Shown: positions 26,898 through 37,137 of the stretch, one piece after another
Position numbering within the stretch: the first letter of the stretch is position 1
How the letters are laid out: each line of letters opens with the position of its first letter
NCBI RefSeq assembly: GCF_014904735.1
Contig: NZ_JACZCR010000054.1
Span: 62,001-126,000 of the forward strand
Length of the DNA: 64,000 nucleotides
Origin: Microbulbifer hainanensis
Lineage (GTDB): Bacteria; Pseudomonadota; Gammaproteobacteria; Pseudomonadales; Cellvibrionaceae
Reading direction: 5' to 3'
Notes under the pieces: model-generated
Databases searched by the model: none
The model's input: only the letters and a program-made list of their open reading frames with translations
What the model was told of the DNA's origin: nothing
Translations under genes and position numbers: made by a program

Positions 26898-27861
26898 GCC
26901 TACATCCGGATTCCTTTCCCATGACAACCAATACTGTAGGAGAGGTTACAAACACTTCAAGCAGTGCCTACCAGGCGAATTCCGCTATCCGTCCAAATCT
27001 TCCGCAATGACATCCTCTCGGCAGAAACCCAAGAGAATCTGGCATCAACATATTCAGAGCTCTGCGGTACTCCCCCAGACACTGTCAGCGCAATCCGCTC
27101 TACCCCTGCCTGCGAAATGGCCTGCCGTGTGTCTCTACAAACTGGACGCTCCTGTATCTTTGCACCCAAACAACCAATCAGATTTGCCCGCCTCATCGAC
27201 CATCACCGTCATCAATCGTCTATTCTGCCGGTCACTCCAACATCCATATTTTCTAGCCACATTTCTTCTTGAGACTTTTACCGCCATATCGAAAGGAAAA
27301 ATCTCCCAAGTCTTTGCAAAGCAAAACATCCATTAGTCTTAAAAATCATGAAAGGCAGGCTAACCTTCTCCCACTGTGAGAAAATCTGCCAAATCCCCCA
27401 GGGCAATCAGTCACGCAAAGAAAAGTTAAAAATCAAATTTTTTTGGAAAAGGAATTCATGGAAATTGCGAGAAGATAAGAAGGTTCTCTTAAGGAATCAC
27501 AGGATTTTCAGGCACGGATCAAGCGGCTACTGCAGACTCTAAAAGACTTTTAATCCTATTCGCTACCGCCATGCAAAATTGCAAAGAGCATCCGCTTTAA
27601 ATCACAAGATATCCCTATCACAGGATCAACCAATCAACATAAATTGCCCGGGAAAGGGTAAAACACGTCAAATAACGTAGACTCTTCCAAGTCTTTTCTT
27701 TTTAGCCTTTCGCACAACTGCCAGCTGACCGGACAAACAGGTTTACAAATTTTCCACAATACATTTAGCTTCGCTCTGTGCATGCGGTCCGGTGCATGCG
27801 GATAGTCTATTCTGCTTCCGCTCACAAATGTCTTGAAAAATAACACTAAGGACAAATACCC
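26898..27861. other. AT-richer gene-poor region
   Basis: About 960 bases with visibly lower GC than the surrounding genes. Several 60-100 codon frames exist on both strands, mutually overlapping and without ribosome-binding sites or recognisable sequence. The minus-strand frame 26957-27196 and the plus-strand frame 26964-27272 overlap each other, and I support neither. The right end contains the AAGGAC ribosome-binding site (27849-27854) of the matrixin-like gene. I recognise no RNA gene or insertion sequence; decayed sequence or long regulatory DNA are both possible. Confidence 0.5.
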
Positions 27862-28656
27862 ATGTCTTCATGTCTGACTAAATGCAAACTAGCATTCGGC
27901 CTTTCCATTACCCTTCTCAGTGCCGGCGCTGCCGCCAACCATAGCTGGGGCGACTATCACTGGGCGAGAACTGCGAATCCCATCAACCTTCAGGTAGTCG
28001 ACAGCGTCACCCCCGACTGGCAGCAAGAACTCAACGATACTCTGTCAGAGTGGTCCTCCTCCAACGTGCTTAACCTGTCAATTACCTCCGCCGACGACAG
28101 CAGCAAAACCCGCAAGCGCTGCCCAGCCGTCACCGGCCAGATTCGTGTTTGCAACGCGGCTTATGGCAACAATGGATGGTTGGGCCTGGCAACCATTGGC
28201 CTCGACAGCAACGGTCACATAGACCAGGGCACCTCCAAGATGAATGACAGCTATTCATCCTACTGGCAGGACCAGACCGAGAAGAACCACGTCATGTGCC
28301 AGGAGGTTGGGCATGTCTTCGGCCTGGGACACACCAGTGAAGACGGTAGCAGCCAGGGAACCTGCATGGATTACTCCAGCGACCCGAACAGTCAGTGGCC
28401 CAACCAACATGACTACCAACTGCTTTCGGACATCTACAGTCATTTGGATAGCTACAACAGCTACGACGACGGTTCCTCCAGCGGCGGCGGCACCTGCCAC
28501 GGCAAAAAGTGCAACATGGGAGGCGGCAGGATCCCGATGGGTGTACGCGTGCACAGCGATGGCCGCCATGAGACCTGGGTAGCATCCCGGCCCGATGGCG
28601 GCCTGTGGATCCACCACGTGCTGCTGGTGCCGGAAGACGACGGCCACCAGCACTGA
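27862..28656 (+). CDS. Secreted matrixin-like metallopeptidase homologue with QExxH
   Basis: A 264-aa exported protein (signal peptide about residues 1-25, ending AGAAANHSW). The mature domain resembles matrixin-type zinc peptidases: a Q147-E148-V-G-H151-V-F-G-L-G-H157 helix motif and a Met-turn-like C168-M169-D-Y. In canonical metzincins the motif is HExxHxxGxxH; here the first His is Gln (codon CAG), while the catalytic Glu and the other two His are kept. A Ser/Gly linker (about 213-218) leads to a C-terminal tail with CHGKKC and GVRVHSDGRHETWVASRPDG. Cys pairs suggest disulfides. A strong ribosome-binding site precedes the ATG. Loss of one zinc ligand makes activity uncertain, but the rest is well preserved. 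Confidence 0.75.
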   Translation: MSSCLTKCKLAFGLSITLLSAGAAANHSWGDYHWARTANPINLQVVDSVTPDWQQELNDTLSEWSSSNVLNLSITSADDSSKTRKRCPAVTGQIRVCNAAYGNNGWLGLATIGLDSNGHIDQGTSKMNDSYSSYWQDQTEKNHVMCQEVGHVFGLGHTSEDGSSQGTCMDYSSDPNSQWPNQHDYQLLSDIYSHLDSYNSYDDGSSSGGGTCHGKKCNMGGGRIPMGVRVHSDGRHETWVASRPDGGLWIHHVLLVPEDDGHQH

Positions 28657-28718
28657 TAGGCTGTCCGCACGCTTTCCCCGGTCGTTCTCTCGAGTCGACC
28701 AGGGATTATACGCGCCAA

Positions 28719-28746
28719 AATTCCGGGGCCATTTGGCCCCGGAATT
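28719..28746. terminator. Perfect hairpin terminator after the matrixin-like gene
   Basis: AATTCCGGGGCC-ATTT-GGCCCCGGAATT is a perfect 12-bp stem with a 4-base loop, 62 bases after the stop codon. It is flanked by short A and T tracts, so it should end transcription before the nuo promoter region. Confidence 0.75.
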
Positions 28747-29133
28747 GCTTTACAGGCTTATCCAAGCGCAGCCGCCACTACGCATCAATCTACCGCTGTC
28801 ACAAAAAGCATCAGAAATTATTCATATAAAAAAATGACAATTAAGAATCAATCGATCCTAGTGCACACTAGCCTTCGCGACAGCAAACCTTTATAAAATT
28901 TGCAGCCATATTGAAAAACGAGAAATTCCTACTATTTTTCGCCTATAGCCTCTTACATAAAAATACTGGATCCCGGCCTTTCAAGCTCAGTCGGCAAGAA
29001 CCGGAAGCACCCCAAGCGGGAATCCATAACAGGGTCAACCCAGCAGGAATTAAGATTTAAAGCGTTAACAAATGTGGCAAAGCGATGAGTCACCGACGCG
29101 CCCGTGCATGCCAGTGAATCCAGGAGAGAAGAT
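28747..29133. other. Leader/promoter region of the nuo operon
   Basis: Nearly 390 bases without a credible ORF between the hairpin and nuoA. The left half is AT-rich and should contain the nuo promoter, but I cannot assign -35/-10 boxes with confidence. The right end holds the AGGAGAG ribosome-binding site (29122-29128) of nuoA. Confidence 0.5.
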
Positions 29134-29544
29134 TTGAACCCAGTCACCTTATCCGACCAGCCCATCTGGCCGCTTGTAGCCTACGGCCTCGCCGTCATTG
29201 CGTTGATTGGCCTTATGCTCGGCCTGTCGTATTTTCTCGGCCAGCGCCGCCGCGATCCGGCTACCGATGAGCCCTACGAATCCGGCATTGTCTCCCAGGG
29301 CAGTGCCCGTCTGCGTCTCTCCGTTTCCTATTACCTTGTCGCCATTCTTTTTATCGTATTCGATCTGGAAGCCATCTACCTTTTCAGCTGGTCCATAGCC
29401 TTCCGTGAAACTGGACTGCACGGATTTATCGAAGCCACCATTTTTATCGCCATCCTCTTCGTCGGCCTTTTGTATCTATGGCGCCTGGGCGCGCTGGACT
29501 GGGGTGGCAAACAGTTCAGCCTGGAACACAAGGAAAATAGCTGA
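29134..29544 (+). CDS. nuoA: NADH-quinone oxidoreductase subunit A
   Basis: A 136-aa three-helix membrane subunit of complex I. The TTG at 29134 is the likely start: AGGAGAG ends five bases upstream, and translation then begins (M)NPVTLSDQPIWPLVAYG. An upstream in-frame GTG at 29104 would put the ribosome-binding site inside the gene. Conserved features are PYESGIVSQGSARLRLSVSYYLVAILFIVFDLEAIYLFSW, the universal NuoA core with the Glu/Asp pair, and the third helix ATIFIAILFVGLLYLW. First gene of the 13-gene operon; 155 bases separate it from nuoB. Confidence 0.93.
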   Translation: MNPVTLSDQPIWPLVAYGLAVIALIGLMLGLSYFLGQRRRDPATDEPYESGIVSQGSARLRLSVSYYLVAILFIVFDLEAIYLFSWSIAFRETGLHGFIEATIFIAILFVGLLYLWRLGALDWGGKQFSLEHKENS

Positions 29545-29699
29545 AAGACCATAGGGCTTTAATGACAGACGATTAGCCGGCCCAGGATTTCAGGGATGGA
29601 TTGCGGAAACGCGCCGCAAATAAGGGTTGAAAAGATCCACGAGAAGATATCTTCAAAAACCCGCAGAACAATAAATGGGTTCAACGACAAGGAAGCAGC

Positions 29700-30356
29700 A
29701 TGCGCTGGCAGTTAACCGACGCCCAACAGAGCGGCAACCTGATTGCCGCCAGCTCTGATCGATCCAATGGGGAAATTTTCTCCGAGGAAGTCAAAAAGAA
29801 TATTTTACTGACCAAACTCGAGGACCTGGTGGCGTGGGGACGCGCCAATTCCCTGTGGCCGTTCAACTTCGGCCTGTCCTGCTGCTATGTCGAAATGGCC
29901 ACGGCCTTTACCAGCCGCCACGATATCTCGCGCTTCGGCTCTGAAGTCATCCGCGCCACGCCGCGCCAGGCGGATCTCATTGTTATCTCCGGCACCGTTT
30001 TTCTCAAAATGGCGCCGGTGCTCGAACGCCTGTACGAGCAGATGATGGAACCGCGCTGGGTCATTTCCATGGGTTCCTGCGCCAATTCCGGCGGTATGTA
30101 CGATATCTACAGCGTTGTACAGGGAGTGGACCGCTTTCTGCCGGTCGACGTCTATGTGCCCGGCTGTCCACCGCGACCCGAGGCGTTGATGCAGGGTCTG
30201 ACGCTATTACAGAAATCCGTGGCCTCGGATCGCCGTGCACTCAGCTGGGTAGTGGATGAAGAGGGCGCGCGACAGGTTCCCAAGCCCAGCCAGCGTGATC
30301 TGCACCGCGACGAACGTATGCGTGCAGAAAAGCTGCGCGCACCGGACTCCGTCTAG
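29700..30356 (+). CDS. nuoB: NADH-quinone oxidoreductase subunit B
   Basis: A 218-aa peripheral-arm subunit that holds the terminal Fe-S cluster N2, which reduces quinone. Cluster ligands are visible: the tandem Cys pair in [10 protein letters not shown], a Cys in [13 protein letters not shown] and the last in [13 protein letters not shown]. The C-terminal 30 residues are charged and variable as in E. coli NuoB. An AAGGAAG-type ribosome-binding site precedes the ATG. Downstream, 63 bases lead to the fused nuoCD. Confidence 0.97.
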   Translation: MRWQLTDAQQSGNLIAASSDRSNGEIFSEEVKKNILLTKLEDLVAWGRANSLWPFNFGLSCCYVEMATAFTSRHDISRFGSEVIRATPRQADLIVISGTVFLKMAPVLERLYEQMMEPRWVISMGSCANSGGMYDIYSVVQGVDRFLPVDVYVPGCPPRPEALMQGLTLLQKSVASDRRALSWVVDEEGARQVPKPSQRDLHRDERMRAEKLRAPDSV

Positions 30357-30419
30357 ACCGCCCGCAGCGACGCTCTCCCGGCCAAGGGAAAGCTACTGAC
30401 AATAATGAACGGATAACCT

Positions 30420-32225
30420 ATGAGCAGTGCAATCGCCACCAGTGTGTATCGCCCGACGGCCTACCGCGCCGCAGCCGAGGCATTCATCGGCGACTTGCGC
30501 CGTGAATACGCGCACGAGCACTACTGGCTGCAACCGGATTGCCTGGATATGCCAACGCTGTGGACCGGCCAGCGCGAACTGCTGCCGCTGTTGCGCTTCC
30601 TCAAGAGTTCACTGTCGCAACCCTTTGCGATGCTCTACGACCTGACGGCCATTGACGAGCGCCTGCGCACCAATCGCGGCGAGCGGGAAGCCAGCCAGCC
30701 GGAAAGCGATTTCACCCTTGTTTACCAGTTATTGTCCGTTGAAAGAGACCTGTTTATCCGCATCAAGGTAGCGCTGCCGGAATCGCGACTGTCCGCTCCC
30801 AGTGCCACGCCGATCTGGGCCTGCGCAAACTGGTATGAACGGGAGATATGGGACCTGTTCGGTATCGAATTCTGCGGCCATCCGCACCTGCGCCGCATCA
30901 TGATGCCGGAAACCTGGGCCGGCCATCCGCTGCGCAAGGAACATCACGCCCGCGCCACCGAGGTGGATCCGTTCAGCCTGTCCGCAGACAAACAGCGCAA
31001 GGAGCAGGAGGCGCTGTTGTTCAAGCCCGAGGAGTGGGGCATGGCGCGCGCCAGCGACAGCGCCGAATTCATGTTTCTGAACCTTGGCCCAAACCACCCC
31101 AGCGTGCACGGTGTCTTCCGCGTCGCCCTGCAGCTCGACGGCGAGCAGATTATCGACGCGGTACCGGATATCGGCTACCACCACCGCGGCGCGGAGAAGA
31201 TGGCCGAGCGCCAGGCCTGGCACAGTTATATCCCCTACACCGACCGCATCGACTATCTCGGCGGCGTGATGAACAACCTGCCCTATGTATTGGCGCTGGA
31301 ACAGCTGGCCGGCATCGAAGTACCAGCCCGGGCACAGACGATTCGCGTAATGATGTGCGAGCTGTTCCGCATCTCCAGCCACCTGGTGTTTTACGGCACT
31401 TTTGCCCAGGACGTCGGGCAGATGTCCCCCGTGTTCTATATGTTCGTCGACCGGGAAAAGCTTTTCGGCATAGTTGAGGCCATTACTGGCGGGCGCATGC
31501 ACCCCGCCTGGTTCCGTATCGGCGGCGTGGCCCAGGACCTGCCCCGGGGCTGGGACACCATGATTCGCGAATTCCTCGACTACATGCCCGCGCGCCTGCG
31601 CGAATACGAAGGCATGGTGTTGAAGAACAAACTGCTGCAGCGCCGTACCCGCGGGATCGGTGTCTACGACACGGCTGAAGCCCTGGATTGGGGGATCACC
31701 GGGCCGGGATTGCGCGCCACCGGACTCGAGTGGGACCTGCGCAAGCGCCGCCCCTACAGCGGTTACGATCAGTTCGACTTTGATATTCCCGTCTATGATG
31801 GAGGTGACTGTTTCGATCGCTGCCGCGTGCGCGTCGAGGAAATTCATCAGAGCCTGCGCATTATTCGACAGTGCGTCGACAACATGCCCGGGGGCCCCTA
31901 CAAGTCCGATCATCCACTGACAACTCCGCCGCGCAAAGAGCGGACGATGCAGGATATCGAGACTTTGATTCAGCATTTCGTCAACAACAGCTGGGGCCCG
32001 GTCATGCCGGCGGGGGAAACCTGTTTCCCGGTGGAGGCCACCAAGGGCCTGAACAGCTACCAGATCATCAGCGATGGTGGCACCACCGCTTACCGCACGC
32101 GCATCCGCACACCGTCGTTCGCGCATTTGCAGATGATCCCGCTGATGTCACGCGGCCTGCTGGTAGCAGACCTGATTGCCATTCTCGCCAGCATCGACTT
32201 CGTGATGGCTGACGTGGACCGCTAG
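30420..32225 (+). CDS. nuoC: NADH-quinone oxidoreductase fused subunit C/D
   Basis: A 601-aa fusion of the 30-kDa (NuoC, about 1-190) and 49-kDa (NuoD, about 215-601) subunits, the arrangement found in E. coli and related gammaproteobacteria. The NuoC part has [37 protein letters not shown]; the NuoD part begins [27 protein letters not shown] and contains [31 protein letters not shown], and ends [10 protein letters not shown]. His and Asp residues of the quinone cavity lie in these segments. It stands between nuoB and nuoE, with an unusually long 170-base gap on the right. Confidence 0.97.
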   Translation: MSSAIATSVYRPTAYRAAAEAFIGDLRREYAHEHYWLQPDCLDMPTLWTGQRELLPLLRFLKSSLSQPFAMLYDLTAIDERLRTNRGEREASQPESDFTLVYQLLSVERDLFIRIKVALPESRLSAPSATPIWACANWYEREIWDLFGIEFCGHPHLRRIMMPETWAGHPLRKEHHARATEVDPFSLSADKQRKEQEALLFKPEEWGMARASDSAEFMFLNLGPNHPSVHGVFRVALQLDGEQIIDAVPDIGYHHRGAEKMAERQAWHSYIPYTDRIDYLGGVMNNLPYVLALEQLAGIEVPARAQTIRVMMCELFRISSHLVFYGTFAQDVGQMSPVFYMFVDREKLFGIVEAITGGRMHPAWFRIGGVAQDLPRGWDTMIREFLDYMPARLREYEGMVLKNKLLQRRTRGIGVYDTAEALDWGITGPGLRATGLEWDLRKRRPYSGYDQFDFDIPVYDGGDCFDRCRVRVEEIHQSLRIIRQCVDNMPGGPYKSDHPLTTPPRKERTMQDIETLIQHFVNNSWGPVMPAGETCFPVEATKGLNSYQIISDGGTTAYRTRIRTPSFAHLQMIPLMSRGLLVADLIAILASIDFVMADVDR

Positions 32226-32395
32226 CATGATTTCCAGGGCGCTTTCTCAGGCACATGCCGGTTGCCGTCCGACACGAAAGACACAGGAATCTGTGGCACC
32301 CGGAATGGATTTTACGGAGGAAATGCGGCGGTCTGCCGAAAATGCGCGCCGCCAACGGGGAACGCCCGCGCAGGTGATCGACAGGAGGGGACAAA

Positions 32396-32962
32396 GTGAC
32401 CAGCATGATTGAACCGGAAGTCGTTGAATTGATGGAGCGAAGTAACAAGCACCCCAGCACAGCCGAAGCACAACTCACCGAAGCGGAAATCGAGGAGATA
32501 GAGCGCGAATTCTCCCGCTACGAAGACAAGGCGTCGGTCGGCTTGGAAGCACTGCGTATCGTCCAGAAGCATCGCGGCTGGATTTCTGATGAAACGCTGC
32601 GCGCCGTTTCCAATTTCCTGCAAATCCCCGTGGCCCAGCTGGAGAGTGTTGCCACTTACTTTCAACTCATTTTCCGGCAGCCGGTGGGCAAAGAGGTCAT
32701 CCTCCTGTGTAAGAGCGCCAGCTGCTGGATTATGGGCTGTAGCCGCTTGCAACAGAAACTGCAGAACAAGCTGCAGATTGCACCCGGCCAGACAACTGCA
32801 GACGGTATTTTCACATTGTTGGAAACCCCCTGCCTGGGCGACTGCGACAAGGCTCCGGTCATGATGGTCGGGGAGGAAATGCATCGCAACCTCACCGACG
32901 AATCCATCGACAAAATCATCGAGAATAAGAAAGCCCACCATGCTGACCAATCCCCTGACTAA
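32396..32962 (+). CDS. nuoE: NADH-quinone oxidoreductase subunit E
   Basis: A 188-aa subunit of the NADH-dehydrogenase module carrying the [2Fe-2S] cluster N1a. The cluster ligands are in CKSASCWIMGC (two Cys used, spacing as in E. coli) and ETPCLGDCDKAPVMMV. The start is GTG at 32396, five bases after AGGAGGGG, the best ribosome-binding site in the operon. The first 30 residues are an acidic extension relative to E. coli NuoE. Its end overlaps nuoF by 23 bases, implying coupled translation. Confidence 0.95.
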   Translation: MTSMIEPEVVELMERSNKHPSTAEAQLTEAEIEEIEREFSRYEDKASVGLEALRIVQKHRGWISDETLRAVSNFLQIPVAQLESVATYFQLIFRQPVGKEVILLCKSASCWIMGCSRLQQKLQNKLQIAPGQTTADGIFTLLETPCLGDCDKAPVMMVGEEMHRNLTDESIDKIIENKKAHHADQSPD

Positions 32963-34241
32963 AAATATCGGTCCAGAGAATATCGCAGCCGATATCGAGC
33001 GCTACCGCGAAAGTGGTGGCTATCGCGGCTGGAGCAAGGCTTTGGAAATGGCGCCCGGCGATATTGTCAAAATGGTGCAGGATGGCGGCCTGCGCGGTCG
33101 CGGCGGCGCTGGTTTTAATACCGGCCTCAAGTGGAGTTTCGTGCCCCGCGGGGCCGACAGCCCATCGATCAAGTACCTGGTCTGCAATGCGGATGAGATG
33201 GAACCCGGCACCTTCAAGGATCGGCTGCTGATGGAACGCGATCCCCACCTGCTGATCGAGGGCATGGCCATCGCCGCCTACGCCATAGGCGCCCACACTG
33301 CCTACATTTTTATTCGCGGTGAATACCACTTGGCCGCCGAGCGCCTCGAGCAGGCAATCGACGAAGCGCGACAGGAGGGCCTGCTGGGTAACAGCATCCG
33401 CGGAACGGAATTCAGCCTGGAGATCTTCGTACACCGCAGTGCCGGCAACTATATCTGCGGGGAGGAGACCGCCCTCCTCAATGCCCTCGAGGGCAAGCGT
33501 GCGGTGCCCCGAGCGAAACCGCCGTTCCCCCAGGTCAGCGGCCTGTGGGGAAAGCCCACCGTCGTCAACAACGTCGAAACCCTGTGCAACATCCCCAACC
33601 TGATCGAGCACGGCATAGACTGGTATCGCAGCCTGGGCCGCGGCGAGGACGCGGGCAGCAAGCTGTTTGGCGTCAGCGGTCGCGTGAAGAACCCGGGCAC
33701 CTGGGAACTGCCGATGGGCACACCGATTCGCGAAATCATCGAGCAGCACGCCGGCGGTATGTGCGACGGCTACCAGCTCAAGGGTTTTCTGCCTGGTGGT
33801 GGTTCCACCGATTTTCTCGGTCCGGATCATCTCGATCTGCCGATGGATTACGACGTCATCGGCAAGGCCGGTAGCCGCATGGGTACCGGCACCATCATCG
33901 TGCTCGACGACCACACCTGTCCGGTGGGACTGGTGCTCAACCTCACGCGCTTTTTTGCCCGCGAATCCTGCGGTTGGTGCACGCCGTGTCGGGACGGCCT
34001 GCCCTGGGCGGTGCAGATTCTCGAGCGCCTCGAAAATGGCGAGGGCGTGCCCGAAGACCTTGACTTGTTGCGCGAGCAGGCGCGCCGCATGGGTCCGGGC
34101 AATACCTTCTGCGCGCTGGCCCCCGGCGCCGCTGAACCGATCCAGAGTGCACTGAAACTATTTGAACAGGACTTTATCGACCACGTCATGCACGGCTGCT
34201 GCCCCTTTGAAAAGGTGGCAGAAGCCAGCGCGGCGGTGTGA
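32940..34241 (+). CDS. nuoF: NADH-quinone oxidoreductase subunit F
   Basis: A 433-aa flavoprotein that accepts hydride from NADH. It has the FMN/NADH-binding glycine-rich segment LRGRGGAGFNTGLKWSF, the second NAD/FMN region CNADEMEPGTFKDR, and the [4Fe-4S] N3 ligands in ESCGWCTPCRDG, with the fourth Cys in NTFCALAPGA. The length is close to E. coli NuoF (445 aa). It overlaps nuoE and is followed by a 52-base gap to nuoG. Confidence 0.97.
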   Translation: MLTNPLTKNIGPENIAADIERYRESGGYRGWSKALEMAPGDIVKMVQDGGLRGRGGAGFNTGLKWSFVPRGADSPSIKYLVCNADEMEPGTFKDRLLMERDPHLLIEGMAIAAYAIGAHTAYIFIRGEYHLAAERLEQAIDEARQEGLLGNSIRGTEFSLEIFVHRSAGNYICGEETALLNALEGKRAVPRAKPPFPQVSGLWGKPTVVNNVETLCNIPNLIEHGIDWYRSLGRGEDAGSKLFGVSGRVKNPGTWELPMGTPIREIIEQHAGGMCDGYQLKGFLPGGGSTDFLGPDHLDLPMDYDVIGKAGSRMGTGTIIVLDDHTCPVGLVLNLTRFFARESCGWCTPCRDGLPWAVQILERLENGEGVPEDLDLLREQARRMGPGNTFCALAPGAAEPIQSALKLFEQDFIDHVMHGCCPFEKVAEASAAV

Positions 34242-34293
34242 ATAACAGGAAGATGTAACCGGCACGAAAAAGCATAAACAGGAACGCGCGACC

Positions 34294-37137
34294 ATGCCGA
34301 ACATAACAATAGACGGCGAGCAATATGAAATAGAGGACGGGCAGAACCTGCTCAATGCCTGCCTATCCCTCGGCATCAACCTGCCCTATTTCTGCTGGCA
34401 TCCGGCCATGGGGTCCGTGGGTGCCTGCCGTCAGTGCGCGGTAATCGAATACAAGGACTTTGAGGATCAACGCGGCAAACTCGTGATGGGTTGCATGACG
34501 CCGATCAAGGACGGCGGCATTTACAGTGTCAGCGCCGACAGCGCGCGGGAATTTCGCGGCGGTGTCATCGAGGACCTGATGACCAACCACCCCCATGATT
34601 GCCCGGTCTGCGAAGAAGGTGGCGAGTGCCACCTGCAGGATATGACCGAGATGTCCGGCCATACCCTGCGGCGCTATCGCGGTACCAAGCGCACCCATCG
34701 CAACCAGTATCTCGGCCCGTTTATCAATCACGAAATGAATCGCTGTATTGCCTGCTATCGCTGCACGCGCTTCTATCGCGAGTACGCCGGCGGTAGCGAC
34801 CTGGCCGCACTGGGGCGCAATAACCAGGTCTACTTCGGGCGCGAGCAGGACGGCATGCTGGAGAGTGGCTTCAGCGGCAACCTGGTGGAGGTTTGCCCCA
34901 CCGGCGTATTTACCGATAAGACTTTCAGTGAGCACTTCGTACGCAAGTGGGACCTGCAGACGGCACCGTCAATTTGCGAGCACTGCGCCGTGGGCTGCAA
35001 CACCGCACCCGGCGCGCGGGAACCCGGCGATGGCGAAGACGCGATATTGCGACGGGTGACCAACCTGTTTAACCACGATATCAATGGCTATTTCCTCTGC
35101 GATCGCGGCCGCTTCGGTTACGACTACGTCAACAGCGAAGCGCGCATCAAAAATGTACTCGCCACCCGCACCCTGGAACTGATCGAAACCACCGCCGGCG
35201 AAAATGAGAAGATACACGGCGACATGGCGCCACGGGATGCCCTGCAGCAGTTTGCCGACACCATCACTGCCGCCCGCCGTGGGCGGCGCCGCCTGATTGG
35301 TATCGGTTCGCCGCGCAGTTCGCTGGAAAACAATTTCGCCCTGCGCCAGCTGGTGGGCGCTGAGCACTATTACGCCGGCCTCAATGCCCGGGACCTGCAA
35401 CTGTTGCACCTGGTGGACCGCATCCAGCGGGATCCGCGACTATACAGCCCCACCACACCCCAGATCGAGAATGCCGATGCCGTGCTGGTTCTCGGTGAGG
35501 AAATCGAGCAGACGGCACCGCGTATCGCACTGGCTGTGCGGCAAGCCGCGCGCAACCGGCAAAAGCAACACGCCCAGCAGCTGAAGATCCCGCTGTGGCA
35601 GGACGCCTCGGTACGGCAGCTGGACGGCAGCCCCAGCCCCATACTGCTGGTCGGCGTCGATACTGCAGGACTCTGTGACATCGCCAGTGAGCACCTCCCC
35701 TGCACGGCAGAACAGACTGCAATGTTTGCTGCGGCAATCGCGTGCCGCCTGAGCGGTGACGACTCCGGCTCGCCCGACTTGCCCGAAGGACTGCTGGAAC
35801 TCGCGGACAATGCCGCGCAGATACTCGCAGGCGCCGAACGGCCATTGATCATTTCCGGCTGCGGCAATCGCGACAAAGCGACACTGCACGGCGCTGCCGC
35901 CATCGCCACGGCGCTGGGCGAGCGGACCGAATCCCCCTGTGCGCTTTACCTCGCCTGCCCCGAAGTAAACAGCCTCGGCATAGCGCAACTGTTTGAACCG
36001 GGCACCGGCGATCTGGAACAGTTGGCGCAATCCCTGGAATCGGGCGAAGACACCGGGATGCCCGTGAGCGTGGTCATTCTGGAAAACGACCTCTATCGCC
36101 GCGCAGATGCGGAAACCGTCGAGCAGATACTCGCCGCGGACGAGGTCATACTCCTCGACAGCCTGCTGAACCAGACTGCGCGCCGCGCAGATCTGATTTT
36201 TCCCGCCGCGGCCACGGCGGAATCCCAGGGAAGCTACATCAACAGCAATGGCACGGCGCAGCGCTTTTACGCCGTGTACGAGGGCACCGGCTTTATTCAG
36301 GAAAGCTGGCGCTGGCTGAGCGATGCCGCCGGACTGTGCGGCGCGAAAGCGCCATCACTGACCGCACTGGCGAGCTGGCGCCACAGCACCGACCTGAGTG
36401 CGGCCATTGCCTGTGAATTCAGCCAGATGGCCAGTCTCGCCGATCTGGGTCCCGATGAGGATTACCGCATCGACGGCCTGAAAGTCGCGCGGCAGACGCA
36501 CCGCTACAGCGGCCGCACCGCCATCCACGCCAAAGCGCATGTGGCCGAGCAGCCACCACACGCGGATCCCGACGCCCCCATGGCATTCAGCATGGAGGGT
36601 ATTCAGAACGCCGGCGAAACCCCACTGGTGGCCAATATCTGGTCCCCGGGGTGGAATTCGAACCAGTCGATTCACAAATTCCAGCAGGAGGTCGGCGGGC
36701 CGCGCCGCCACGCTGACGGCACGGCCCGGCTGTTGCGCGAGCCGCAGGCAATGCCGAGCTGGCGCGCCCCCACCGGTTCCGCACCTCGGTCTCCGGCCGA
36801 ACTCGAACTGGTGCCCCTCTACTGCCTGTATGGCTCAGACGAACTGAGCGCGCGGGCGAAGGCGATTGCCAGCGTGATCGACGAACCCTATGCGGTGCTG
36901 AGCGAACACGACGCATCTGAACGCGCCATTGCCGCCGGCGACAGCGTGGAAATTGAATTGCCGGAAGCGCATTTCCTCGTGCGCGCCCGCATTTCCACCG
37001 ACCAGCCCCGCGGAACCCTGGGTGTGCCCTACGGCCTGCCGGGCCTCGAGGAGCTGGCAGCGTATCTGCCCGGTCGCGCAACGCTGAGCCGTCTCGCCCG
37101 GATATCGTCTACTGAAAGTGGAGGAACTGCGCAATGA
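34294..37137 (+). CDS. nuoG: NADH-quinone oxidoreductase subunit G
   Basis: A 947-aa subunit, the largest of the peripheral arm. The N-terminal ferredoxin-like domain has the [2Fe-2S] N1b ligands (YFCWHPAMGSVGACRQC), then a HxxxC type N5 site (HDCPVCEEGGECHLQD), a two-cluster region (CIACYRC, VEVCPTGVF) and the extra N7 site CEHCAVGCNTAPG. A long molybdopterin-oxidoreductase-like domain follows, without cofactor in complex I. It is about 40 residues longer than E. coli NuoG, mainly in the C-terminal half. Its stop overlaps the nuoH ATG (ATGA). Confidence 0.96.
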   Translation: MPNITIDGEQYEIEDGQNLLNACLSLGINLPYFCWHPAMGSVGACRQCAVIEYKDFEDQRGKLVMGCMTPIKDGGIYSVSADSAREFRGGVIEDLMTNHPHDCPVCEEGGECHLQDMTEMSGHTLRRYRGTKRTHRNQYLGPFINHEMNRCIACYRCTRFYREYAGGSDLAALGRNNQVYFGREQDGMLESGFSGNLVEVCPTGVFTDKTFSEHFVRKWDLQTAPSICEHCAVGCNTAPGAREPGDGEDAILRRVTNLFNHDINGYFLCDRGRFGYDYVNSEARIKNVLATRTLELIETTAGENEKIHGDMAPRDALQQFADTITAARRGRRRLIGIGSPRSSLENNFALRQLVGAEHYYAGLNARDLQLLHLVDRIQRDPRLYSPTTPQIENADAVLVLGEEIEQTAPRIALAVRQAARNRQKQHAQQLKIPLWQDASVRQLDGSPSPILLVGVDTAGLCDIASEHLPCTAEQTAMFAAAIACRLSGDDSGSPDLPEGLLELADNAAQILAGAERPLIISGCGNRDKATLHGAAAIATALGERTESPCALYLACPEVNSLGIAQLFEPGTGDLEQLAQSLESGEDTGMPVSVVILENDLYRRADAETVEQILAADEVILLDSLLNQTARRADLIFPAAATAESQGSYINSNGTAQRFYAVYEGTGFIQESWRWLSDAAGLCGAKAPSLTALASWRHSTDLSAAIACEFSQMASLADLGPDEDYRIDGLKVARQTHRYSGRTAIHAKAHVAEQPPHADPDAPMAFSMEGIQNAGETPLVANIWSPGWNSNQSIHKFQQEVGGPRRHADGTARLLREPQAMPSWRAPTGSAPRSPAELELVPLYCLYGSDELSARAKAIASVIDEPYAVLSEHDASERAIAAGDSVEIELPEAHFLVRARISTDQPRGTLGVPYGLPGLEELAAYLPGRATLSRLARISSTESGGTAQ

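Noticed and set aside
26957-27272. Overlapping 79- and 102-codon frames on opposite strands in the AT-richer region
   Set aside because: They exclude each other, lack ribosome-binding sites and show no family-like sequence.
32227-32412. A 61-codon ORF between nuoCD and nuoE
   Set aside because: Not a known nuo component, overlaps the ribosome-binding site and start of nuoE, and has random-looking composition.
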